From: Maribrevibacterium harenarium
GTDB taxonomy: Bacteria; Pseudomonadota; Gammaproteobacteria; Pseudomonadales; Marinomonadaceae
Length of the DNA: 64,000 nucleotides
Assembly (NCBI RefSeq): GCF_006385675.1
Contig: NZ_VFRR01000003.1
Span: forward strand, 117,658 to 181,657
Direction of reading: 5' to 3'
In this document: piece by piece, positions 17,755-26,867 of the stretch
Layout of the letters: the number at the start of each line of letters is the position of its first letter
Numbering within the stretch: the first letter of the stretch is position 1
Program-made: the position numbers and the translations under genes
The notes under the pieces: generated by a model
Told to the model about the DNA's origin: nothing
What the model saw: only the letters and a program-made list of their open reading frames with translations
The model's database searches: none

Positions 17755-19863
17755 ATGTTTCAGTATGCTATTGATGAAAAAAACAAGGTTTCTGATCTTG
17801 AGGAAGCGCTTCAGGAATGTAGGGAGGCTGCTCGTGAGGGATATGATATTGCCAAAGACAATCTAAACGAGACGGCAAAAGCGATTAAGGGTGTTTCGGA
17901 AAATCTTTCCAACTCGTTGAAGTCGCTTGATAACGGTTCTGTTAGAACTCCCGGCGTTGTCAATCAATTGAAGTCTCAACTCACAGGTGTTGTGAGTGAA
18001 CTTGAATCATTACAGCAATCGTCTGCTCAGAATCTTGAGGCGAGAAAAAAACATTTAGACCATTTTTCCATTACATTATTCGGTCGCACAATGGCTGGAA
18101 AATCTACTTTGATGGAAATTCTCACTCGGGGAAATGGAGCATCCATTGGTACTGGTTCACAAAGGACAACCCGGGATGTTCGTACATACTCTTGGAACGG
18201 GCTCGAAGTGACGGATGTGCCGGGTGTGGCAGCCTTCGAAGGTACTGAAGACGAGGAGCTGGCTTTTAAAGCAGCTACTCAGGCTGATTTAGTTCTTTTT
18301 TTGATAACGGATGATGCACCACAACCTGCGGAAGCAGAATGCCTTGCTCGCGTTAGACGCTTGGGTAAGCCAGTATTAGGTATTTGCAACGTCAAAGTTG
18401 GCTTGGATGATGAAGATGATTTGATTCTTTTCTTGAGAAACCCTGCTAAACCTTTTGATCGAACACGAATAGGCCAGATTCTTTCGCAGTTCAATCTATT
18501 AGCAGACCAATATATCCCCGGGAAGCGAGTACCATTTGTGGTCTCCCATCTTCGCTCTCAGTATTTAGCTCAACAGAATGAGTACGCCAAATATCGTGGA
18601 AAATTAATAAAAGCCAGCAAGTTTAGTGGCATTGAAAATAGAATCGTTCAAGAAGTTACAGGTAGAGGCACCTTTCTTCGAATGAAAAGTTTTATCGATG
18701 GCGCTGTCGCTCCTATGATGGATTTGACTGAGTTACTGCTTGAATTCAGCGAACAGAACTCAAGCAGTGGTCGTGTTTTAATTGGGAAAAGACGACAGTT
18801 CCAAGATTGGTCGGAGGACTTCAAGACACTGGGCGCTGAACGATTAAATACCCAGATTTCAAAGCTTATGGATGAGCTAAGATCAGAAGTTCCGGCGTTT
18901 TCCGAAGATCACTACGATAACAATTCCGCAGGTGAAAGCTGGAATAGATTAATAGAGTCCATAGGAATAAAGAACAAAATCGAGAAGCTGCAAAAAGCAC
19001 TTCTCGATGAATGCCAAAAAGCACTTAGTGAAATTGCCCGAGAGTTAAAGTCAGAGCTTTCTTTAGTGGCTGACTTATCAAGTGACCGCCACATCAAAAT
19101 GGATAGTATCTTCGACCTCAAACGTGCTTGGAATTGGGGAACAAATATTCTTGCCGGAGGACTGGGCATCGCCGCACTCATTCTCGGTAGTGGTCCACTT
19201 GGGTGGGCTGCAGCAGCAGTTGGAGCCGTTGGGTGGTTGTTTTCATTGTTTTTTGATGATCGTGAAAAAAAGGCCAGAAGAGCACGAGAAAAGCTGTCCC
19301 GACGTCTTTATGATCATATTGATAAAATCGAGAAGAACCTGAGAAAAGGAACAGGTGACTGGTTCCATCAGGAACTTCTCAGCAAGCAGGTTTATGTTCT
19401 ACTCCATGACTTGGGAGCAGTAACAGCAGGTTTGTTTGAACTGGCAGATACTCAAAGAGCTCTGGCCTGGACTTTGAATGATCGCCAGAAGGATCTTGGA
19501 AAAATTCTGATAAACAAGGTTCTTGATCAACTTGATTCAGCATATCTGGGAGAGCACATCGTTGATGTGGCAAGAGTTCCCGGATTTGCGACAATGTTAC
19601 TAATAGCCCCTAATACAACTTTTCCGGGTGATGTTCATGCAAAAATGGAAAGGCTCTTAGGTGAACAAATCTGGTTTGCCATTAATACAAAAAATCAGTT
19701 TTCGATCCTCTCGCAAGCAATTGGCAGAAATTGTGATAAAAAGAAAATTAGTATTGAAGAGAAAATACGTGTTGCCCATGTACCGCTGGATGATCTTGAT
19801 GCGACAACAAGATCCCGGGTGCGCTTAGCGCAACAGCTCACCGGCCTGCATATAATGAGATAA
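17755..19863 (+). CDS. Dynamin-like GTPase, LeoBC-type (Eleos-like)
   Basis: 702 residues from ATG 17755, which has AAAGGGGGG about 9 nt upstream. Residues 1-100 are coiled helix. The G domain follows: G1 GRTMAGKS (110-117), G3 DVPG (154-157), and a degenerate G4 (NVKVGL). A Gly/Ala-rich hydrophobic hairpin at about 463-500 (GGLGIAALILGSG...GWLFSLFF) suggests membrane association. Paired with a second dynamin-like gene 18 nt downstream, it matches the two-gene Eleos (LeoA/LeoBC) anti-phage system in order of size and architecture. Assignment by architecture, not alignment. Confidence 0.6.
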   Translation: MFQYAIDEKNKVSDLEEALQECREAAREGYDIAKDNLNETAKAIKGVSENLSNSLKSLDNGSVRTPGVVNQLKSQLTGVVSELESLQQSSAQNLEARKKHLDHFSITLFGRTMAGKSTLMEILTRGNGASIGTGSQRTTRDVRTYSWNGLEVTDVPGVAAFEGTEDEELAFKAATQADLVLFLITDDAPQPAEAECLARVRRLGKPVLGICNVKVGLDDEDDLILFLRNPAKPFDRTRIGQILSQFNLLADQYIPGKRVPFVVSHLRSQYLAQQNEYAKYRGKLIKASKFSGIENRIVQEVTGRGTFLRMKSFIDGAVAPMMDLTELLLEFSEQNSSSGRVLIGKRRQFQDWSEDFKTLGAERLNTQISKLMDELRSEVPAFSEDHYDNNSAGESWNRLIESIGIKNKIEKLQKALLDECQKALSEIARELKSELSLVADLSSDRHIKMDSIFDLKRAWNWGTNILAGGLGIAALILGSGPLGWAAAAVGAVGWLFSLFFDDREKKARRAREKLSRRLYDHIDKIEKNLRKGTGDWFHQELLSKQVYVLLHDLGAVTAGLFELADTQRALAWTLNDRQKDLGKILINKVLDQLDSAYLGEHIVDVARVPGFATMLLIAPNTTFPGDVHAKMERLLGEQIWFAINTKNQFSILSQAIGRNCDKKKISIEEKIRVAHVPLDDLDATTRSRVRLAQQLTGLHIMR

Positions 19864-19881
19864 TGAAAGGAGTTAGTACCT

Positions 19882-21621
19882 ATGACTGGCAAATTTGAAA
19901 TACATGAATGGGCTGTTCGTGGCAATGAGCTGCTCGAACGCTCCAAAGAAATTTTATCTTCTGCGCCGAGCGAAAAAGTTAAATCCATTTCCAGTAGAAT
20001 TCCGGAATGCGTTTTAGATAGCGAAAACAGTATAAATCTTGTTTTTGCCGGGCAATACAGTGCAGGTAAATCAAGTATTCTAAAAGTTTTGACTGGTCGA
20101 GAAGATATTGCTGTTGGAGGAGGAATAACAACAGAAGAGACCCACTCATATGATTGGAATGGAATCAAGGTCATTGACACCCCGGGTGTACATACGGAAT
20201 TGAGGCCAGATCATGATGAGATCACTTATAGGGCTATAGCGGACGCAGATCTATTGGTTTTTGTGACTACAAATGAACTATTTGACTCTCACCTCGCCAA
20301 ACATTTCCGGAACCTCGCGATAGAAAGAGACAAAGCTCATGAAATGATGCTTGTTATCAATAAAATGCGAAGATGTGCAAAAGGTAACAGTCCTGAAGCT
20401 CAAAATGTGATTAGGGAAGATATAAGAAAAGTATTAAATCCATTCTCCCCAGAGGATCTGCGTACATCGTTCATTGACGCAGAAGCCGCCTTGGAAAGTA
20501 AGTCAGAGGATGATGCCGACATTTCAAGAATACTATGGAAAAAAGGTGGAGTAGATTCCTTTACAGAAAATTTGAATGATTTTGTGCGCGAAAAGGGGTT
20601 AACCGGTAGATACAGCACTACTTTATATACACTTGAACAACTTCTGCAAGAAGCTTTGGCATCTGAGTCAACCGGCGACAAAGATGTTGATGCTCTTGAA
20701 GAATTGTTATTGCAAAGAAGGCGGGCATTAGTTGAAACACAAGATCGTATTCCTCGCGCTGTAGAGGGAGAAATTCAGCAATCTTGTTCTGCGATACGCC
20801 ATGAAGGTCGAAAGATTTCAGATATGATTAATGGATCTGCTGACCAAAAGGCTGTTGACCAAGAGCTCCAAAAGTCTCAGGACCGTGTCCAATCAATCAC
20901 CGAACAATTAGGTCAAACTGTTCAAGTTGTGATTGGTAAGCACATGGATGACCTCGAAAAACGGATCGACGGGATAGCCAATAGTGAGCTTGCAAAAGAA
21001 CTGTTACCCCGGTTGGAGCATCGAATTGAAGAGGCTTCAATTTCACCAGATACCATGTCTAACTTGAGAAAAGCATCAGATGTGTCTTCTAAACTGGGCG
21101 AATTCTTGGTGAGAAATTCCTTTAAGCCTAATTCTGGATCTATTGGAGAGCTTTTTAAACTCAATCAATATTCCGGCACCGCAACACACAATGCGGTAAA
21201 AGCCATCGGCAAGTTTTTTGGAAAGAAATTTAAGCCATGGGAGGCTGTTAAGTGGACGCGCAATGTTGCAAATGTAGGTCGTGTTTTTGCTGTTGCTGGG
21301 ACTGTTCTAACATTTGTTCTTCAAATCAAAGAGGATGCAGATGCCGCACAGTTAGAGTCTGACTTAAGAGAGAGTCGCGCAGCCATCCGTGCTGGTTTTA
21401 ATGATGCTGCTCACGTAATTGAAATGCATTATGATCAGGCTACGCAAACTTACGTTTCCAGCGCATTATCATCAGAAATAGAGGATGTCGATAGACAGCT
21501 CTCTGAACTACGAAACATGCAAGAGGTAAGATCCAATCTGTTTGAAAACATTTTGGCTCTGCTTGAAGAAACACGGTCTCTTATACAATACCTTCATTCA
21601 GTAGACAGTCAATGGGGTTAA
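19882..21621 (+). CDS. Dynamin-like GTPase, LeoA-type (Eleos-like)
   Basis: 579 residues, close to E. coli LeoA (about 65 kDa). G1 GQYSAGKSS (57-65), G3 DTPG (99-102), G4-like VINKMRR. The helical stalk (about 230-380) is rich in Glu/Lys/Gln. A hydrophobic stretch near 460-475 (VFAVAGTVLTFVLQI) may contact membrane. AAAGGAG lies about 10 nt before the start. Bacterial dynamin pairs form hetero-oligomers on membranes; in Eleos both genes are needed for phage defence. Located in HS3, a known cargo site. Confidence 0.6.
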   Translation: MTGKFEIHEWAVRGNELLERSKEILSSAPSEKVKSISSRIPECVLDSENSINLVFAGQYSAGKSSILKVLTGREDIAVGGGITTEETHSYDWNGIKVIDTPGVHTELRPDHDEITYRAIADADLLVFVTTNELFDSHLAKHFRNLAIERDKAHEMMLVINKMRRCAKGNSPEAQNVIREDIRKVLNPFSPEDLRTSFIDAEAALESKSEDDADISRILWKKGGVDSFTENLNDFVREKGLTGRYSTTLYTLEQLLQEALASESTGDKDVDALEELLLQRRRALVETQDRIPRAVEGEIQQSCSAIRHEGRKISDMINGSADQKAVDQELQKSQDRVQSITEQLGQTVQVVIGKHMDDLEKRIDGIANSELAKELLPRLEHRIEEASISPDTMSNLRKASDVSSKLGEFLVRNSFKPNSGSIGELFKLNQYSGTATHNAVKAIGKFFGKKFKPWEAVKWTRNVANVGRVFAVAGTVLTFVLQIKEDADAAQLESDLRESRAAIRAGFNDAAHVIEMHYDQATQTYVSSALSSEIEDVDRQLSELRNMQEVRSNLFENILALLEETRSLIQYLHSVDSQWG

Positions 21622-21711
21622 TAGAGCTTAATTTATCCGGGACATCATAACGTTGATTTATCAACAATTAATTGTAAGATAATTTCTCATTTGGCTTTTT
21701 AAACTTTGGGT

Positions 21712-21747
21712 AGCACGCCTATTGACATACACGTATAGGAACGTGCT
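21712..21747. repeat. Inverted repeat downstream of the GTPase pair
   Basis: AGCACG-CCTAT (21712-21722) pairs with ATAG-GA-ACGTGCT (21735-21747). A TTGACA hexamer lies in the loop. It marks the end of the HS3 cargo next to conserved core sequence. It could be a terminator without a T tract, an operator, or a trace of insertion. Confidence 0.35.
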
Positions 21748-21772
21748 AACCTGTTCTAAATTCTAGCTAATT

Positions 21773-22471
21773 TCAAAAAACAGTAACCAACGTTTTAATT
21801 GATTCAGTTGGTACAATAACAAAGTGTATTTTGCTCTCCATATGCCACCAGAGCTCTGCCTCATGTGAATATTTTTTTGCCTTTTTGGTAGCAACTTTTT
21901 CTGGCAATTTGGATTTTTCTAGCTGCGGGCAAAGCAGCTTAGAATACAAAGCCTTCCAAGGATGCTTAGGAGCACCGTCTGAAAGCCGTTCCACAAACCG
22001 TTCCAGTGCATGACGAGTCACCACGACAGGTCCAATGTTCGGAACGTTGATGACCTCATCGATTTCTCTCACGGTAGCATTATCGACGCTGTATTCTTCG
22101 AAGGAATGTGAGAGCCAATCGTCCCGCTTCTCTACCGAGATCTGTGCTTCCTGGTATCGAGTGAGCAAAAACCTAGTCAGGCTGTAAAGTGAATGCTGAG
22201 TTGAGCGTTGTTTCTGTAACTTTTTGATAGCTCCTTTACTGACTCGGATTTGAAGCCCATTACCGCTTCGGTTACTCCCCATCACCTCTTTCACTGACAG
22301 TAGGTGATGAATAGCATAAACCTCAGCTGCAATTGGCTTTTGCTGCTCAGGTAGCTTGTCGTATTGCTCACCTAAATCGACCTTTAGCTCACCACCTCTT
22401 CGAAGGCCGGTCTTCCAGTAAACCGTAAACTCACCATCAATCTGCTTTGTTAACAGGGTTAATACCATCAT
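21773..22471 (-). CDS. Conserved SXT/R391 protein, s073 position
   Basis: 232 residues of unknown function. No membrane segment. The C-terminal half has a His/Glu cluster (TRHALERFVERL, then EAELWWHME) also seen in small toxin-like or nuclease-like families, but I cannot assign one. It is the last conserved gene before HS3 in SXT-type elements. A strong terminator ends the operon upstream of it, so it has its own promoter or depends on read-through. GGAGAA lies 9 nt before the start. Confidence 0.55.
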   Translation of the reverse strand: MMVLTLLTKQIDGEFTVYWKTGLRRGGELKVDLGEQYDKLPEQQKPIAAEVYAIHHLLSVKEVMGSNRSGNGLQIRVSKGAIKKLQKQRSTQHSLYSLTRFLLTRYQEAQISVEKRDDWLSHSFEEYSVDNATVREIDEVINVPNIGPVVVTRHALERFVERLSDGAPKHPWKALYSKLLCPQLEKSKLPEKVATKKAKKYSHEAELWWHMESKIHFVIVPTESIKTLVTVF

Positions 22472-22533
22472 ATTTGTTTCTCCTATTGGTTATCTATTTT
22501 TCATTCTCCATGTTTTTTCAAATATGCAAGGCG

Positions 22534-22557
22534 CAAAAAAAGGGGCCGAAGCCCCTT
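22534..22557 (-). terminator. Strong intrinsic terminator after the primase gene
   Basis: Perfect 7-bp stem AAGGGGC/GCCCCTT (22551-22557 with 22540-22546) with a UUCG tetraloop on the minus strand, then a run of seven T. It ends the long ssb-to-primase run 3 nt after the primase stop codon. Confidence 0.9.
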
Positions 22558-22560
22558 GGA

Positions 22561-23634
22561 TCAGATATGAACTTTAGGAAACCCCATGGCACCGTAAACA
22601 TTCAGCACATCATTCCAATCCCAACTTTTCACGCCAAGTGACGTTGGTATCGGAGGGATCAACACTTGTGTCAGAATGCCGTTTTGCCAGGCTTTTTTCT
22701 TGAGTTCATTCGCTGCATTCAGGCCGGTCTCAGAGAGATCGTGATCTGCCCAGATGTACAGCATTTTCACATTACTTGGTGGCTCAAACCTAGCCAGTAG
22801 CGTTGCATTCACAACCGACCAACATGTTTGTCCCGTTGCTCTGGTAACAGCTAAAGCCGTCTCTATACCTTCAGAAACACCTAGTACTTCACCAGGCTCA
22901 CCTATAGGAATGGCACCACCAGTGATTGTTCTGTCACTTGGTATCGGCATCATCTTTTTAGGCTTTTCAACCGGCGCTTTGAATCCATCTTCACTTAGGT
23001 AGATCCGATGGAACGTGGCCGAACGCCCTTGCTGCGTAACGATTTTACCTAGCAGCGCTGGGTAGCTATCAATTAACAGACCATCTTCATCATGGTAAGG
23101 CAAGTTTGGATGAAACCTCAGCACCGAATCCCATTCAGGACGAAGCCGGGTAACAATGCCACGACGATGCAAGTAGTTCCAAACTGGTTGCGCACGAGTA
23201 TCTGCAAGAGATAGCGTTTCTCCCCAGGTTTGATTCAAGCGATGGATAATCGCTTTGTCCTCGTCCTGCTTTCTAGCCTTCCAATCAACAGCGTTACGCG
23301 TTATTGCCCGAGAAGGTGCTTGTATTTGTCCGGATTGAATACCAAGAACTTGGCCAATTGCTTCAATAGACTGAGCAAAGTTCCACCCATTAATCCAAGA
23401 CAACAGTTCAAAGCCATCATGAAAGATACCGCAGGTATTACAAACGCCACCACCGGTATATTCAGCATCTTTGAACAGCCTAAAGCCATCACGACCGCCA
23501 TGAACAGGACAAGCCACATGACGGCCTTTTCGAGCAATAGCGGCATCAAGTTCTGGCACCAATGCCGCTAATACTTGAAGCCATTGGCCATTAAGATATG
23601 GCCTTACTGTTTCAATTTGTAAAGGTAACGCCAT
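22561..23634 (-). CDS. Zinc-finger/Toprim DNA primase-like protein
   Basis: 357 residues with DnaG-type logic. An N-terminal zinc ribbon has CPVH (42-45) and CNTC (65-68). The C-terminal Toprim domain has GVSEGIETALAV with its conserved Glu and WADHDLSETG with the metal-binding acidic pair. It likely primes the transferred strand or element replication. AAGGAGG precedes ATG 23634. It has a two-hairpin leader of its own, but the ribosome site is outside the stems. Confidence 0.78.
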   Translation of the reverse strand: MALPLQIETVRPYLNGQWLQVLAALVPELDAAIARKGRHVACPVHGGRDGFRLFKDAEYTGGGVCNTCGIFHDGFELLSWINGWNFAQSIEAIGQVLGIQSGQIQAPSRAITRNAVDWKARKQDEDKAIIHRLNQTWGETLSLADTRAQPVWNYLHRRGIVTRLRPEWDSVLRFHPNLPYHDEDGLLIDSYPALLGKIVTQQGRSATFHRIYLSEDGFKAPVEKPKKMMPIPSDRTITGGAIPIGEPGEVLGVSEGIETALAVTRATGQTCWSVVNATLLARFEPPSNVKMLYIWADHDLSETGLNAANELKKKAWQNGILTQVLIPPIPTSLGVKSWDWNDVLNVYGAMGFPKVHI

Positions 23635-23652
23635 ATAACCTCCTTAAGTAAA

Positions 23653-23721
23653 AAGCCGACTCCTACCACTGGTGGTAAAAGTCAGCTTGGGTCCTGCATT
23701 AAGCCGTTTGGTTAATGCAGG
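23653..23721 (-). promoter_or_regulatory. Two-hairpin leader of the primase gene
   Basis: Hairpin A: 23693-23702 with 23712-23721, perfect 10-bp stem. Hairpin B: 23653-23661 with 23680-23688, plus an inner TACCAC/TGGTA helix. The ribosome site (AAGGAGG) lies after hairpin B and is free, unlike the neighbouring leaders. Confidence 0.5.
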
Positions 23722-23725
23722 AACG

Positions 23726-24067
23726 TTAGTCAAGCTGGATACCATGTCGTCTTAATAGCCACATGATGGAATCACGAAACACATCAGGATCGACAACCGC
23801 AGCCATCGCGCAAACACGAAAGCAAAATGGCGCTATTTCGTCATTTTGAATCCACGACAACACATCCTTGCGCAACCGAGTGCTGACACGACCGTCCAGC
23901 AATACTCGGATTGCATCCAATAGAATGCCTTCGCGTAACTGCCAGATTTCCGTGTCAGACCAAGTGACTGGGGCATCATCAAACTCAAATAGAAATTCGA
24001 GCTGTGATGATGTGTGTTGATGGGACTGCTTTTGTGATGTAGGAGAATGGGCAATGCGCCCATTCAT
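23726..24067 (-). CDS. Hypothetical ICE protein, 113 residues
   Basis: I do not recognise it. The N-terminal 30 residues are Ser/Gln/His-rich and probably disordered; the remainder is helical (SDTEIWQLREGILLDAIRVLL, then VFRDSIMWLLRRHGI). Its ATG overlaps the radC stop by one base (TAATG), so the two are translationally coupled. Cytosolic by composition. Confidence 0.5.
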   Translation of the reverse strand: MNGRIAHSPTSQKQSHQHTSSQLEFLFEFDDAPVTWSDTEIWQLREGILLDAIRVLLDGRVSTRLRKDVLSWIQNDEIAPFCFRVCAMAAVVDPDVFRDSIMWLLRRHGIQLD

Positions 24068-24564
24068 TAAAGATAACCGCGTTCGGCAAGCGAAACGCAG
24101 CCCTCGGATGCGACCACAACATGGTCAAGCGTTCGAATATCAACAAGTGACAAGGCGTCACGGAGTCGATGAGTAATGCGTTTATCAGCTTCACTTGGCT
24201 CAGGATCACCCGATGGATGGTTATGAACCAATATCACTGCTGCTGCATTAAGTTCTAGCGCTCGCTTTGTTACTTCCCTTGGATACACGCTCGCCGCATC
24301 TAAAGTGCCTTTGAACAGCTCTTCAAATCGAATGACGCGATGCTTTGTATCAAGAAACAGTACGCCAAAGACTTCGTGCTCATACTCGTGCATCAGTGTT
24401 TGCAGGTATGAGAACGCCGACGATGGCTGTTCAATTTTGCTACCTTTACTCAATCGACCACGGGCAAGCTTGAGCGCCATATCTAATATATCTGCTTCAG
24501 TCACTTGCTCAGGAACGATGTAAGTACCGGCTTCTTCGCCAGCTAAGAACTTTTTGTTTTTCAT
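24067..24564 (-). CDS. radC: RadC-family JAB/MPN metalloprotein
   Basis: 165 residues from ATG 24564, preceded by GGAG 6 nt upstream; a longer frame would start inside the leader hairpin. It carries the RadC domain only, without the N-terminal HhH region of chromosomal RadC, as usual on mobile elements. JAMM metal motif HNHPSGDPEPSEAD is complete, with a conserved Glu earlier (EVFGVLFL). Biochemical role of the family is unresolved; once linked to DNA repair. Confidence 0.9.
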   Translation of the reverse strand: MKNKKFLAGEEAGTYIVPEQVTEADILDMALKLARGRLSKGSKIEQPSSAFSYLQTLMHEYEHEVFGVLFLDTKHRVIRFEELFKGTLDAASVYPREVTKRALELNAAAVILVHNHPSGDPEPSEADKRITHRLRDALSLVDIRTLDHVVVASEGCVSLAERGYL

Positions 24565-24565
24565 A

Positions 24566-24629
24566 GGGGTCTCCAAAAAAAGCGGAGACGAACCCATGCC
24601 CTGACGGAGACGGAATCGTCCCCGCAGGG
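24566..24629 (-). promoter_or_regulatory. radC-RNA-type leader of radC
   Basis: SD hairpin: 24569-24574 with 24584-24589 (GGAGAC of the ribosome site paired to GTCTCC), extended by GGG/CCC. Upstream GC hairpin: 24599-24629, about 12 bp with one G-U and small bulges. Translation should require opening of the second stem. Confidence 0.7.
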
Positions 24630-24646
24630 TGGTAAAATTGATGTGG

Positions 24647-26296
24647 TTACTGAATTAACAGTTGTTGTGTTACTTCGAATAACTCACGCTTTAGATCTTT
24701 GACGTCATTAATCACAATGCTTTGAGGAAAGAATTTCTCAACACTGCGTGTTTGAATCCCGATCCCCAGCAGCTCAAAGCCACTGCGTCTGCACCGGTCA
24801 ACAATGTCATGCGTGGCAGCCCAATCATCTGGGTCACCATCCGTTAGCACTATCATTAGCTTTCGCTTCTGTTTTTGCGCTAACAAACTGTTTGCCGCAA
24901 ACCACATCGCTTGTGCCATAGGCGTACAACCTCGTGGTTTTTGGTCAAAACAGGCGGCCCGATGTCGAACCGATTGCTTGGGCAATAACGCGATAGAAAC
25001 TTCCTGATGAATCCCAGGAAAATAACTGACCGCAGGTACTACACCCGGTATGCATTCCAGTGCCATGGCTAAAGCCAAAGCGGCTTCATTGGCAACATGA
25101 AAGTACTTGCGATTACCTTCGCCAATGGGCTTACCCATTGAGCCCGATATATCGACCAGCAAGTGCACAGCAGCATTGGGCGCAATGCGCGGCTGCCTTT
25201 GAATAAACAATCTCGATTCACCTGCTTGTGAGGCGGCAAGACGATGGGTTGCAACTCGAAGACCGTGCCTCTTGGCATGATTCCGATTGTCCTGACTAGA
25301 CTGAACCATACCTCTAAGTCGGGCTCGAATTTGAGCGGACTCAGACGCTGACAAGGTCAAGATGGCCTCGTCACCCAACATAGCTTGCTCTGCTTGGGGC
25401 AAACTGAGTGGAGTGACGCCCTGATGTCCTTCAGCTTGTTCCGACAACACTTCTGCCACTTGTGCAAAGGTATCAGGTTCAAACTGAGCGGCACTGGCCT
25501 CTAGGGCTTGTCGCAAATTGTCAGCTTGAGCAGAGTTATCAGAATCCCCCGTTTCAGCAGCATCCCCTGTTGCAGACGAGTCTGTTTCTGGGGTTTGACT
25601 GTCACTACTGCTGTCATTACTCGCAGCTTGTCCAATGTCATTACCGCTATCAGCATCCGATTCATCCTGTGGTGGACGAGATTCTTCTTCCAACATGGCA
25701 ACGATGGCATCGACAAGTTTCAGCACTTCACCTGTAGACGCTAGGCTAGGCACTGCTGTCAGCATGGCGCTTAACCGGCTCATCGCTGCGCCGGGAAAAA
25801 GTTGTCTCACCCTGTCATCAACAGCTTGATACAAAGGCGTCAGCGCTTTCTGACCGAGAAAATGGCATCTCAAGCGGAACAACAACCAGGCTTGCAAGTT
25901 AGATGCAGGCTCAAGCTGTTCAGGTACACACATTTGCTGAGTGTCTACCATGTACTCAATCACTTGCGAAATACTGCGCCGGGTTCCGGGGTAATCCTTT
26001 GCCAATTCGTTTTCAATGCGAACGTCCTCAATGATATTGAGAAGTGCCTTACGGATCGGTTTGGACGACGCCTTCTGCACCATGTCAAAGTTGGTATGCC
26101 GAATATGCGCCGCTTCATGAGCCAGATAACCCCAAGCTATCTGTTGATAGTGTGGGTCGTCTGGGTTTGCTGTTGGGATCACAATCCGATCACCATCGGT
26201 AAACGCATCTTGTCCTTGAATAAGCACCTTCACACCAAACTTTTCGCCATAAGCTGCGGCAACGATTGGCAGTGCGTTTTTTAATGGATGATTCAT
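24647..26296 (-). CDS. CobT-like VWA-domain protein
   Basis: 549 residues. The N-terminal third contains a metallopeptidase-like HEAAHIRH motif. A low-complexity acidic, Ser/Asp-rich linker spans about 200-265. The C-terminal von Willebrand A domain has a MIDAS motif DISGSMG and a late TDGDPDD. It pairs with the CobS-like AAA+ protein encoded upstream. CobS/CobT-type or MoxR/VWA pairs act as metal-chelatase-like or remodelling machines; the substrate in SXT ICEs is unknown. Confidence 0.8.
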   Translation of the reverse strand: MNHPLKNALPIVAAAYGEKFGVKVLIQGQDAFTDGDRIVIPTANPDDPHYQQIAWGYLAHEAAHIRHTNFDMVQKASSKPIRKALLNIIEDVRIENELAKDYPGTRRSISQVIEYMVDTQQMCVPEQLEPASNLQAWLLFRLRCHFLGQKALTPLYQAVDDRVRQLFPGAAMSRLSAMLTAVPSLASTGEVLKLVDAIVAMLEEESRPPQDESDADSGNDIGQAASNDSSSDSQTPETDSSATGDAAETGDSDNSAQADNLRQALEASAAQFEPDTFAQVAEVLSEQAEGHQGVTPLSLPQAEQAMLGDEAILTLSASESAQIRARLRGMVQSSQDNRNHAKRHGLRVATHRLAASQAGESRLFIQRQPRIAPNAAVHLLVDISGSMGKPIGEGNRKYFHVANEAALALAMALECIPGVVPAVSYFPGIHQEVSIALLPKQSVRHRAACFDQKPRGCTPMAQAMWFAANSLLAQKQKRKLMIVLTDGDPDDWAATHDIVDRCRRSGFELLGIGIQTRSVEKFFPQSIVINDVKDLKRELFEVTQQLLIQ

Positions 26297-26354
26297 GGGA
26301 GTCTCCTAATCATTAGGGGGAATACTCCCTCGGCGGGAGCGTTTCCCCGCTGGG
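26297..26354 (-). promoter_or_regulatory. radC-RNA-type leader of the CobT-like gene
   Basis: SD hairpin: GGGAGT/ACTCCC (26324-26329 with 26297-26302), with an inner CCTAA/TTAGG helix holding the AGGAG ribosome site. Upstream GC hairpin 26327-26354 with a CGGGG/CCCGC core. Confidence 0.7.
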
Positions 26355-26365
26355 AATGTAAGTGT

Positions 26366-26806
26366 TTAAACCTGTGCTTTTAGCTTATCCAGATCGTATT
26401 TTTGACCCAACCAAGCCACCAATTGAGCTGGACTCTCGTGCTGCTCAAATGACGTTTTAAGCTGGTCTAAACTCAGGATGTCATCCAATGTCAGACCGTA
26501 CTGGTCTTGTAACTGAGTAGACACCTCGTGTTGATATTGCAGCCAGTCCCGCTCAAAAGCGGCTTGCTGCAATGCCATGTTTGGAACAAATACCATGGCT
26601 GATAACCAAACACCTTGTGCGTCCGCATCTGCGATCAGCACAGGGTTCTTAGGGATCACGACACTATGTGTTGAGTACGACCGTTGTACTAACGTTCGAC
26701 AACACGCCACTTCTGGTATCGATTCACTTTCAACAGCATCAGTCACACCACGAAAATGCGGTTCAAACTGGTTCAGTTGGCTGGGGTTATGGATGGTTGA
26801 TTGCAT
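26366..26806 (-). CDS. Hypothetical ICE protein, 146 residues
   Basis: No recognised domain. Cytosolic, Gln/His-rich. The C-terminal half is helical (YQHEVSTQLQDQYGLTLDDILSLDQLKTSF). It lies between the DUF3150-like and CobT-like genes in the DNA-processing block and has its own structured leader, so it is a regular member of that regulon. Confidence 0.5.
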   Translation of the reverse strand: MQSTIHNPSQLNQFEPHFRGVTDAVESESIPEVACCRTLVQRSYSTHSVVIPKNPVLIADADAQGVWLSAMVFVPNMALQQAAFERDWLQYQHEVSTQLQDQYGLTLDDILSLDQLKTSFEQHESPAQLVAWLGQKYDLDKLKAQV

Positions 26807-26810
26807 AATT

Positions 26811-26864
26811 TCCTCTTACATAGTTCAGAGGACATGCGCCCTTCAGGGCAACATGCCCTCAAGG
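26811..26864 (-). promoter_or_regulatory. radC-RNA-type leader of the 146-residue protein gene
   Basis: SD hairpin TCCTCT/AGAGGA (26827-26832 with 26811-26816). Upstream hairpin 26840-26864 with AGGGCA/TGCCCT core. Confidence 0.65.
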
Positions 26865-26867
26865 ACG

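Noticed and set aside
25802..26284. 160-codon plus-strand frame inside the CobT-like gene
   Set aside because: Complete overlap with a conserved gene on the other strand and no recognisable domain or ribosome site.
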